A stretch of 64,000 nucleotides of DNA, from positions 1,401,821 through 1,465,820 of the forward strand of contig NZ_BDUD01000001.1 in NCBI RefSeq assembly GCF_003113895.1. The letters run 5' to 3'. Positions 1-6,415 of the stretch are shown here, one piece after another. The position numbers and the translations under genes are program-made. Source of the DNA: Nostoc commune NIES-4072 (GTDB lineage Bacteria > Cyanobacteriota > Cyanobacteriia > Cyanobacteriales > Nostocaceae). Position 1 is the first letter of the stretch; the number at the start of each line of letters is the position of its first letter. The notes below the pieces were generated by a model that searched no databases, was not told where the DNA came from, and saw only the letters and a list, made by a program, of their open reading frames with translations.

Positions 1-528
1 CAGCAACGCTAAAGCAGTGATGAAACTGGGAAAGCCTTGTCCGGCATAGCTAATTACCTGTAAAACCCGGTCTGATAGCTTATTTTGGTTAACAGCAGCA
101 AAGATTCCCAGAGGGATAGCGATCGCCCATGTGACAATTAAAGATGCGATCGCTAATAGCAAAGTCGCTGGTACTCGTTCCCACAACAGCGATGCTACTG
201 AACGTTGATAAATAAAACTCGTGCCAAAATCCCCTTTTGTCAAGATTCGCCATAGCCACAGCCCAAATTGTTCTGGCCAAGACTTATCCAAACCAAACTG
301 CCGCTTGAGTTCTTCAATTCTTTCTGGCGATATCTTCGGGTTTTGCCGCAACGTATCTACATAATCTCCTGGAGCAAGTTGAATAATGAAAAACGATAAC
401 GCTGACGCCAACAACAAAGTAAGTAGTGCCTGCAATACCCGCTTTCCCACATAAACAAAAGTTTCACTCGTGACTAGCGTTATTAGCCAATCCCGACCTG
501 TCTCCAATGAAATTCTCGTAGATATCAT
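1..528 (-). CDS. ABC transporter permease, DppB/OppB type (partial)
   Basis: This reading frame starts with ATG at 528 and runs off the left window edge without a stop; 176 residues are visible. It encodes an inner-membrane permease of the binding-protein-dependent peptide/nickel importer family. Visible hallmarks are a first membrane helix at about residues 26-51 ending in QLAPGD, the segment RQFGLD, the segment GDFGTSF, and the conserved ERVPATLLLA that opens the permease core helices, followed by further hydrophobic helices. The family would add roughly 150 more residues, including the EAA loop, beyond the window. The substrate (di/oligopeptide, nickel or other) cannot be told from this part. 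Heptamer repeats lie directly upstream of the start. Confidence 0.85.
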   Translation of the reverse strand, partial: MISTRISLETGRDWLITLVTSETFVYVGKRVLQALLTLLLASALSFFIIQLAPGDYVDTLRQNPKISPERIEELKRQFGLDKSWPEQFGLWLWRILTKGDFGTSFIYQRSVASLLWERVPATLLLAIASLIVTWAIAIPLGIFAAVNQNKLSDRVLQVISYAGQGFPSFITALALL

Positions 529-570
529 TTGTCCTTTGTCCTTTGTCCTTTGTCCTTTGTCCTTTGTCAT
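529..570. repeat. Short tandem heptamer repeat (TTTGTCC)n
   Basis: About six copies of TTTGTCC lie between the permease start and apt. This is the short tandem repeat type common between genes of heterocystous cyanobacteria. No function can be assigned. Confidence 0.85.
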
Positions 571-601
571 TTGTTGTTTGCTAATGACCAATGACAAATA
601 A

Positions 602-1120
602 CTAATATTCAATTAGAGAGATAATCGGCACGTCCGGCAGATATTTACGCCCTTCTAAATCCCGTAGCTCGATAATAAACCCAAATCCTACTAGTTCGCA
701 GCCAATCTTCTGCACTAACTTTGCTGTTGCACTCGCAGTTCCACCCGTGGCAATCAAATCGTCCACAATTAAAATTCGGCTACCTTGGTGTAAACCGTCT
801 TGATGCACTTCTAGACAGTCCATACCATACTCTAGTTCATATTCAATTGAATGAACGGCTGCTGGTAACTTACCTTTTTTGCGGACGGGAATAAAACCAG
901 ATCCTAATTTATAAGCCAGGGGTGAACCAAAAATAAATCCCCTCGACTCTATACCAATGACATAATCCGCCGTTATCCCAGCTTCATGGCATTTTTGTGC
1001 TAGAAAGTCAATAGTGTAGCGCAGTCCTTCGGGATCGCGCAGCAGGGTAGTAATATCCCGAAATAAAATTCCGGGTTTAGGGAAATCTGGAATGTCACGA
1101 ACGAGAGACTTCAAATCCAT
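602..1120 (-). CDS. apt: Adenine phosphoribosyltransferase
   Basis: This 172-residue protein matches the usual length of Apt, which converts adenine and PRPP to AMP in purine salvage in the cytosol. It begins [20 protein letters not shown], a typical Apt start, and contains the PRPP-binding loop [16 protein letters not shown] near residue 120, plus [10 protein letters not shown] in the middle. The ATG at 1120 was chosen although the frame stays open to 1297: the extra upstream codons come from the CCCAATG heptamer array and read as a repetitive GIGHWAL peptide, which is not protein-like. The permease gene lies 73 bp downstream on the same strand across another heptamer repeat, and nothing indicates a shared function. 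Confidence 0.95.
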   Translation of the reverse strand: MDLKSLVRDIPDFPKPGILFRDITTLLRDPEGLRYTIDFLAQKCHEAGITADYVIGIESRGFIFGSPLAYKLGSGFIPVRKKGKLPAAVHSIEYELEYGMDCLEVHQDGLHQGSRILIVDDLIATGGTASATAKLVQKIGCELVGFGFIIELRDLEGRKYLPDVPIISLIEY

Positions 1121-1222
1121 AAAACGAGGAGTGGGGAATGGGGAATGGGGCATGGGCAGATGGGGGAGCAGGGGAGGCAGGGGAGGATAAGGGAGTGAGG
1201 GCGATGAGGGAGAACAATTATA

Positions 1223-1300
1223 ACCAATGCCCAATGCCCAATGCCCAATGCCCAATGCCCAATGCCCAATGCCCAATGCCCAATGCCCAATGCCCAATAC
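1223..1300. repeat. Heptamer array (CCCAATG), about 11 copies
   Basis: Near-perfect tandem copies of CCCAATG lie upstream of apt; related GGGGAAT/GGGCATG units follow at 1135-1165. The array has no stop codon in the apt frame and so creates a false N-terminal extension of apt. Confidence 0.9.
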
Positions 1301-1613
1301 CTAATTTCAGATACCTGAAAAATCGTACACTATAATGTCATACGCTGGGGATCGAGGCTGAAGCTTCGCCCTTTATTGACGATAATTAGAATCTAAATCA
1401 AGCTATAAAAGGTATTGCACTAAATAAATGAGGTGAATTAAGTTATGTTTTAAAATTTTGATTTCAATATAGGGAAAACTTTGAGTAGAAAGAGTTAAGT
1501 AATGTATATATCAGGTGGTCATGCTACTTCTACAAGTCTAATGTTCAAGTCTTGGCTACCAATCTTAAATTTGTTTTATCTAGTCTGTTGGAACCGCATA
1601 AGGTATTTATAGG
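1301..1613. other. Non-coding spacer upstream of the DUF3038 gene
   Basis: This AT-rich stretch contains no open frame of protein character. It must hold the promoters of apt (leftward) and of the DUF3038-DUF4335 pair (rightward), but no well-spaced -35/-10 pair could be picked with confidence. A TTGACG at 1376 is followed by TATAAA only after 22 bases, which is too far. Confidence 0.5.
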
Positions 1614-2240
1614 ATGAATGTGTCAGCAAGTTTAACGCCGTTCAACAGTCCAACTCAAGATTCACTGCCGATGGTTCTGGACACTTTGCCAGATCCTGCG
1701 ATCGCTTCTAAAACGTGTCCTCGCAGAACCCGGTTGCAAATTGACCTGATTTTACTGGCAATTGAAGCTTTAGAGCTTGGTGGTTCAGAAGCAATCCTGA
1801 CTTTTGCTCAAGAGTTGGATCTAAAAGGAATTGTTAAAGACAGGGTGAATTTATGGCGGATGCGTAGCTCTAATCCGCTACGGAGAGCGCACATGCGCCG
1901 TCCCTTAAGTATCATGGAAGCAAAAGCTCTGGTGGTGATTGCTTGCTATATAGCACGGCGTTTAACTGTTGTGATTCGCCAGTTACTAATGATCTGTCAA
2001 CAAATGGAAGAAAAGCAGATTCCATTAGAACAGAATTTGCGCCTATCTAATTACCTAGAGAGGTTTAGAGCGCATTTTAAGAGCCGGATGAATGCTCGAC
2101 GTTCTGGTGTCCTGGCATTAACTTCTGATGCAAAATTAGATGAGCTAGCGATAAATTTGTTAGGACAATTACTATTTTGTACTGGTACAACTGGAATGCA
2201 GCGATTCTGGATTAGTCTTTTTGACGGTGAAGTGGAATGA
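1614..2240 (+). CDS. DUF3038 family protein
   Basis: This 208-residue protein of unknown function is recognised as the cyanobacterial DUF3038 family by the segment CPRRTRLQIDLILLAIEALE at about residues 35-54, followed by LGGSEAIL and RVNLWRMRSSNPLRR. It has no signal peptide or clear membrane helix and looks mostly alpha-helical. Its stop codon overlaps the start of the next gene in an ATGA arrangement (2237-2240), so the two are probably translationally coupled. The partner is a DUF4335 protein; as far as I recall the two families occur together in cyanobacteria, which suggests a shared, unknown role. The start ATG at 1614 follows a weak AGG. Confidence 0.8.
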   Translation: MNVSASLTPFNSPTQDSLPMVLDTLPDPAIASKTCPRRTRLQIDLILLAIEALELGGSEAILTFAQELDLKGIVKDRVNLWRMRSSNPLRRAHMRRPLSIMEAKALVVIACYIARRLTVVIRQLLMICQQMEEKQIPLEQNLRLSNYLERFRAHFKSRMNARRSGVLALTSDAKLDELAINLLGQLLFCTGTTGMQRFWISLFDGEVE

Positions 2241-3643
2241 ACATTCAACGTAAGTACAGTTTGCCTAATTGTACACTGCTTTTAGAAGGGTTAAGTGATG
2301 TCAGTAGGGCTGCACACTTTCAGGAAATGCGCCCGGAATTATCAATATTGGTTAATGCAGAATGTTATTTATCTGGTTATAACCAACCCCTAACCGGAGG
2401 GCGGGAATTTTTTGAAAGTTTGGTGAGGGCTGTTAGTGGCTATGCCCAAGAATTTTTGAGTAGTGTACCCAATCCGCAGGCACATAACCAGGAATCGGAG
2501 CTAGTAGAGTTTCGGAAAATTGATAGCAACCGACATAGGCTAATTATATATTCAGAAGGCGCTCCAGAGGGATTCGATAACTCTAACAATTCCAAACGTC
2601 CGCCTATCGAAATAGATTTAAATACAGTACAGTTGTTTGATTTAGTGGAAGCAGTGGATCAGTTTTTTGCTGATACCCAAACTTTACCTGAACTTTCTTT
2701 AGAACTACAACCGGTTACCAGACGCTATGGCGGTGCTAGTCAGGCTGTAATCAGACAGGCTGTTCCTGCTGCTGTGGGTGTGTCAAGTTTAGCAGTAGCA
2801 GCGATCGCCTTTAACTTGATTCCACCTCCCCAAATGCGTCCACCGCAGCCTAAACCAGATGAGCAAACTAGCTCTACAAATAATATCGCTGCTCCAGCAT
2901 CAGCTGCTGCAACGCCTACACGAACACCCGCAGCTAATACAAATCCGCCAGTTAAAGATTTAGAAGCACTTTTAAATACAGTTCCAGAAATTACCGATCC
3001 ATCCCAGCTGCGTGCATTGAATCGAATAGTTTACAACCAAATTCATCCAGCTTGGACTAATCGCTTAGGATTAAAACAGGATTTGATTTATCGTCTGGGT
3101 GTAGCTGCGGATGGAGCGATCGTTGGTTATAAAGCGGTGAATAAAGAGGCAAATATAGGAGTAGGTCAAACTCCTTTGCCTAACGTACTTTACAATCCAG
3201 CTAGCCGCCCTCCTATTTCTAATGAACCGATCGCCCAATTTCGAGTAGTATTTAATACAAATGGTGTGCTAGAAGTTAGCCCTTGGCGGGGTTATGCTAG
3301 GACACCACAGGTAGTAGGTGCAAAAATTACTGACTCTAATATAGTTAAAGGTTTAAACCAAAAGCTTTATAGTACAGTTCGCCAAAGCTGGAGTGGTACC
3401 CCCACCTTTACGCGGGATTTGAAATATCGGGTAGCAGTTAATAAAGATGGTGTAATTGCTGACTATGAACCACTAAACCAAGTTGCCTTTGACTATTTCC
3501 GCGAAACACCTCTTCCCAAGATGTTCAACGCTGTCTACGGTTCCAATGTAGCAGCTCCCAACAATAAAGAACCCCTCGCTCACTTCAAAGTAATATTTAA
3601 GCCTAGCGGCACACTAGAAGTTACTCCTTGGCAGGGATATTAG
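2237..3643 (+). CDS. DUF4335 family membrane-anchored protein with duplicated C-terminal domain
   Basis: This 468-residue protein has three parts. Residues 1 to about 175 form the DUF4335 region, with the characteristic LSILVNAECYLSGYNQPLTG and GREFFESLVRAVSGYAQEFL. A hydrophobic segment lies at about 178-196, followed by a Pro/Ala/Thr-rich linker to about 240. The rest is an internal duplication of about 95 residues: unit 1 ends LEVSPWRGY and unit 2 ends LEVTPWQGY, and both contain YRLGV/YRVAV...DG and EPIAQF/EPLAHF. The gene overlaps the DUF3038 gene by four bases. The topology implies a cytoplasmic DUF4335 part and an exported repeat part. Biochemical role unknown. A heptamer-like repeat and an IS605 element follow directly downstream. 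Confidence 0.8.
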   Translation: MNIQRKYSLPNCTLLLEGLSDVSRAAHFQEMRPELSILVNAECYLSGYNQPLTGGREFFESLVRAVSGYAQEFLSSVPNPQAHNQESELVEFRKIDSNRHRLIIYSEGAPEGFDNSNNSKRPPIEIDLNTVQLFDLVEAVDQFFADTQTLPELSLELQPVTRRYGGASQAVIRQAVPAAVGVSSLAVAAIAFNLIPPPQMRPPQPKPDEQTSSTNNIAAPASAAATPTRTPAANTNPPVKDLEALLNTVPEITDPSQLRALNRIVYNQIHPAWTNRLGLKQDLIYRLGVAADGAIVGYKAVNKEANIGVGQTPLPNVLYNPASRPPISNEPIAQFRVVFNTNGVLEVSPWRGYARTPQVVGAKITDSNIVKGLNQKLYSTVRQSWSGTPTFTRDLKYRVAVNKDGVIADYEPLNQVAFDYFRETPLPKMFNAVYGSNVAAPNNKEPLAHFKVIFKPSGTLEVTPWQGY

Positions 3644-3736
3644 TAATTGGGCATGGGGCATGGGGAATGGGGCATGGGGAAAAGAATTAAGTTGCTATTT
3701 CCTATTCCCTATTCCCTATCGTACCTATGCTGAGAA

Positions 3737-3758
3737 CCTCCGGCTAATAGCTAAGGGG
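3737..3758 (+). repeat. Left-end recognition hairpin of IS605 element 1
   Basis: Imperfect palindrome CCTCCGGCT / AGCTAAGGGG with loop AAT, followed by GATG. It is the counterpart of the right-end hairpin at 5670-5690 in the same orientation, as expected for TnpA binding sites. A separate perfect hairpin (GCCTGA-TTTA-TCAGGC, 3772-3787) between it and tnpA could end tnpA transcription. Confidence 0.6.
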
Positions 3759-3796
3759 ATGAAAGCTATCCGCCTGATTTATCAGGCATTTTAGTT

Positions 3797-4210
3797 TTAA
3801 TTGCTTTTTTGATTCTCAATATATTGTCTAACAACTTCGGTACTTGCTGCACCAGTAGAAGCAACAAAGTAGCTAGGACTCCAGAGAGAAGGAAGCTTTT
3901 TCAAGTGTGGAAATTCACGCCTTAAATGGTGAGATGCCCTACCCTTAATCCATCTTGCTACATCAGCAGGTGATTCATGCGTTGGGACATTTAAAAAACA
4001 ATGAACATGGTCGGGCATTATTTCTAAAGCGATAAGTCTCCAACTATGCTCAACCACTAACTCTAATATAATTTCTTGTAAACGCTGTGCTACTTCTTTT
4101 ATTAGCACAGCTTTTCGCCGTTTTGGAACAAATACAAAATGGTAGTTCAGGGAAGAAACCGAGCCACTTGTGCGCCTGTATTCGTAGTCTGATGGTGATA
4201 GTTTAGCCAC
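3797..4210 (-). CDS. tnpA: IS200/IS605 TnpA, Y1 HUH transposase
   Basis: This 137-residue single-strand DNA transposase has the normal length for TnpA. The HUH metal motif is His68-Val-His70 in MPDHVHCFL, and the catalytic tyrosine is most likely Tyr130 in VVRQYIENQ. The fold start LNYHFVFVPKRRK is typical. The enzyme would cut and rejoin the transposon ends as single strands at the hairpins at 3737 and 5670. The gene reads away from tnpB with 67 bp between the two starts, which probably holds both promoters. The frame is intact, so the element may still be active. Confidence 0.93.
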   Translation of the reverse strand: MAKLSPSDYEYRRTSGSVSSLNYHFVFVPKRRKAVLIKEVAQRLQEIILELVVEHSWRLIALEIMPDHVHCFLNVPTHESPADVARWIKGRASHHLRREFPHLKKLPSLWSPSYFVASTGAASTEVVRQYIENQKSN

Positions 4211-4277
4211 TAATTAAATGTTGTTGAATTATATCCTGACAACAATTATAGTAAAACATACTGTCTTGTAAAAACAA

Positions 4278-5666
4278 GTGTACAAAACCTGTTCAATTAG
4301 GGCTAAATTTAATGATGAAGAAACAGCTTTTTGGTTAAACCAGTGCGAAAATGCTAATAGCTTGATAAATTGTGCATTGTACGAAGCCAAGAAAATTCAT
4401 TATGCCAAATTGCAAGAAAATGGTAATGCCTTTACTACTTATTGGCGTGGTGATGATTTGCGTAGTGGATGGAAAACTTATAGATGTACTACAACTTACC
4501 CTGAATTAGACTTAATTCTCAAACAGAATGTGCATTACAAAGCAATGGCGGCTCAATCAGCACAGCAAACGCTAAAGTCAGTTGGCGAGTCAATTACAGC
4601 TTATAACGGACTGGTAAAAGCTTATTACAACGGTGAGGTTGATAAACCATCTTTACCAAAGTATCGAAAAAAAGGAGGACTAGCGGCTGTTACATTTCCG
4701 CGTCAGGCTTTAAGCTTCAAAGAAGGATATTTTAAACCTTCAGTCAGCAAAGAAAGTAAACCAGAATTGCTGACTGAGATTAAGTTATATCTTCCAGAGT
4801 TTATCGATTCTGACTGGGTTAAAGAAGTAACTGTGCGTCCAAATTTAGGACAATTATGGATTGATTGGGTAATTGATGATGGTAAAGAGCCAATAGAAAA
4901 TAATCCCCAATTAGATTACACGCAAGCGTGGAGTTTTGACCACGGCGGTTCTAATTGGTTGACAGGTGTCTCAACCCGTGGGAAAAGTTTAATTATTGAT
5001 GGTCGCAAACTCAGATCATTAAATCAAGGATATTCGCGTTTAGTTGCTAAATACAAGCAAGGAAAATCAGATTTTTATTGGGATTCCAATCTTGATAGAG
5101 TGCAGCGCAAACGGAATAATCAAATGCGAGATGCGATTAACAAAGCAGCAAGGTTTATTGTTAATCAGTGTCTTAACGACAAGGTGGGCAATATTGTTAT
5201 TGGTTGGAATGCTGGACAGAAGCAAAATTCCAACATGGGAAAAAGAAATAACCAGAATTTTGTAATTATTCCTACCAGTCGGTTAATTGAGCGACTTAAA
5301 CAACTCTGCCCAGAGTACGGAATTACTTTAACAATTACTGAAGAGGCATACACCAGCAAGGCATCATTTCTTGATTGCGACTCCCTACCCAGGCATGGCG
5401 AAAAGCCAGAAGGGTGGAAAGCATCAGGGAAGAGGATAGAACGAGGTTTGTACAAAAGTCGTGATGGCTTCATTATCAATGCAGACTGCAATGGTAGCGC
5501 CAACATCATGAGAAAAGTAGCCACACAGCTAGGTTTAGACTTAGCCGAGGTGGGTAGGGCAATTTTGACAGTGCCACAACGAATTGATTTGTTCAAGAGA
5601 TTAAATAAATCATATCGTAAACGTTGCGAAGTGCGGCTTATAGCCGCCGTAGCAACATCAGTTTAG
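4278..5666 (+). CDS. tnpB: TnpB, RNA-guided nuclease of IS605 element 1 (no zinc finger)
   Basis: This 462-residue TnpB of the IS200/IS605 family starts with GTG at 4278. The RuvC-like catalytic acids can be placed as Asp221 (SFDHGGSN), Glu355/356 (TITEEAYTSK) and Asp403 (NADCNGSANIMRK). The four-cysteine zinc knuckle usually found between the second and third acid is missing; instead SKASFLDCDSLP and GLYKSRDGF are seen, as in a TnpB subgroup known from cyanobacteria. TnpB proteins cut DNA guided by an RNA from the transposon right end, which here would span the 3' end of this gene and the hairpin at 5670-5690. The frame is intact. Confidence 0.9.
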   Translation: MYKTCSIRAKFNDEETAFWLNQCENANSLINCALYEAKKIHYAKLQENGNAFTTYWRGDDLRSGWKTYRCTTTYPELDLILKQNVHYKAMAAQSAQQTLKSVGESITAYNGLVKAYYNGEVDKPSLPKYRKKGGLAAVTFPRQALSFKEGYFKPSVSKESKPELLTEIKLYLPEFIDSDWVKEVTVRPNLGQLWIDWVIDDGKEPIENNPQLDYTQAWSFDHGGSNWLTGVSTRGKSLIIDGRKLRSLNQGYSRLVAKYKQGKSDFYWDSNLDRVQRKRNNQMRDAINKAARFIVNQCLNDKVGNIVIGWNAGQKQNSNMGKRNNQNFVIIPTSRLIERLKQLCPEYGITLTITEEAYTSKASFLDCDSLPRHGEKPEGWKASGKRIERGLYKSRDGFIINADCNGSANIMRKVATQLGLDLAEVGRAILTVPQRIDLFKRLNKSYRKRCEVRLIAAVATSV

Positions 5667-5669
5667 AAT

Positions 5670-5690
5670 CCTCCGACTTCTAGTCGGAGG
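5670..5690 (+). repeat. Right-end recognition hairpin of IS605 element 1
   Basis: A perfect 9-bp stem CCTCCGACT / AGTCGGAGG with loop TCT lies just after the tnpB stop codon. It matches the left-end hairpin. It should also form the 3' part of the TnpB guide RNA, whose guide would then begin in the flanking DNA after about 5700. Confidence 0.7.
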
Positions 5691-5696
5691 AGATGT

Positions 5697-6325
5697 CAAG
5701 GATTTGAAATAAGCATTGAGCTTGGGTAATAGTTCATCAAGAATTGGTTTAAATCTGCTTACATGTTCATTTGTCAATAACTGTCTGGCGTAGGCTAACC
5801 TCAACCAGCTGATAGTTTCATATAGAGACCCTCTCGCAATCTTGACAAAACGTCGATTGTCTTGGTCATTGTACCTACCTCTACCTTCTGCAATGTTTAC
5901 ACAAGTACTATCAGCAGACCGAACAATTTCAGGGTTAGCGCATCTCAAACCCTATTGACACGGTGGTTTTGGGGTTCAACCAAAGCACAAATAAGTTCAA
6001 AATTACTACACTGAGCCAAGGGGTGGGATTGACATTTTCGTATTTATGTGGTCAAAAAACATAAAAAGCTATTTGACCCATGTTTTTTCAATCATTTACG
6101 ACAATTTGTCCTATTTTGAATGAAAAACTGATATTCAGATAGAGTTTTAAGCTTTTTGTCTGTATCAAGAGCTACAAAATTAGATGCGCTTACCCTGCGA
6201 ACAATTTGCTTGCCTATTGTATCTTTAGTGAAATTGTCCCATGATTTAACAATACGCCAAATCTCATTAGCTAGCTTTTCAGCAAGTTGATAAACTTCTA
6301 AATCCTCAAAATCAGGTCTTCTCAC
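5697..6325 (-). pseudogene. Four-helix-bundle (S23 family) protein gene, split by a MITE and cut at its 3' end by IS605
   Basis: Two fragments on the minus strand belong to one gene. The 5' part (GTG at 6325) reads RRPDFEDLEVYQLAEKLANE and continues to IGKQIVR; the 3' part reads SADSTCVNIAEGRGRY and continues through NRRFVKIARGSLYETISWLR to KLNAYFKSL. Removing the 268-bp element at 5930-6197 and one copy of the 10-bp duplication CGAACAATTT joins them in frame as GKQIVRSADS, giving about 118 residues, the normal length of the 23S-rRNA-intervening-sequence / four-helix-bundle family. The last codons now run into the right end of the IS605 element. The gene therefore took two independent insertions and is dead or makes only fragments. 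Confidence 0.85.
5930..6197. mobile_element. 268-bp MITE with 16-bp terminal inverted repeats and 10-bp target duplication
   Basis: The ends are CAGGGTTAGCGCATCT (5930-5945) and AGATGCGCTTACCCTG (6182-6197), inverted copies with one mismatch. The flanks carry the direct repeat CGAACAATTT at 5920-5929 and 6198-6207. The inside has no coding capacity for a transposase. Excision restores the reading frame of the host gene exactly. Its parent transposase is not in this window; a 10-bp duplication points to a DDE-type insertion sequence. Confidence 0.9.
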
Positions 6326-6360
6326 AAAATTCTATTGATCAATAAATGATCAATAGTTCC

Positions 6361-6415
6361 CAATTCTCAATGCCCAATGCCCAATGCCCAATGCCCAATG
6401 CCCCATGCCCAATTT
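6361..6415. repeat. Heptamer array (CCCAATG)
   Basis: About seven CCCAATG-like units lie at the 3' end of the FHA-PBP1 gene. They are the same unit as the array before apt. Confidence 0.85.

Larger units (their letters stand above)
3725..5700 (+). mobile_element. IS200/IS605-family insertion sequence with divergent tnpA/tnpB
   Basis: The element carries a Y1 transposase gene reading left and a tnpB gene reading right, the IS605/IS608 layout. Both ends carry a similar imperfect palindrome in the same orientation on the + strand: CCTCCGGCT-AAT-AGCTAAGGGG at 3737-3758 and CCTCCGACT-TCT-AGTCGGAGG at 5670-5690. This is how the left and right recognition hairpins of single-strand transposons of this family are arranged. 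The exact tips are inferred (about 11-15 bases outside the left hairpin, about 9-10 outside the right one, where TCAAG follows). The right end lies in the 3' end of a four-helix-bundle gene. Confidence 0.8.

Noticed and set aside
1121..1297. N-terminal extension of Apt
   Set aside because: The open frame is a translation of the heptamer array; Apt proteins begin at the internal MDLKSLV.
1135..1300. CRISPR-like array
   Set aside because: The units are 7-bp tandem repeats without spacers; no cas genes are in the window.
1376..1409. A promoter TTGACG...TATAAA upstream of the DUF3038 gene
   Set aside because: The 22-base spacing is outside the normal range for a housekeeping sigma factor.
5165..5596. 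A 143-residue protein antisense to tnpB
   Set aside because: It is a shadow of the tnpB coding sequence; the sense frame has all catalytic motifs.
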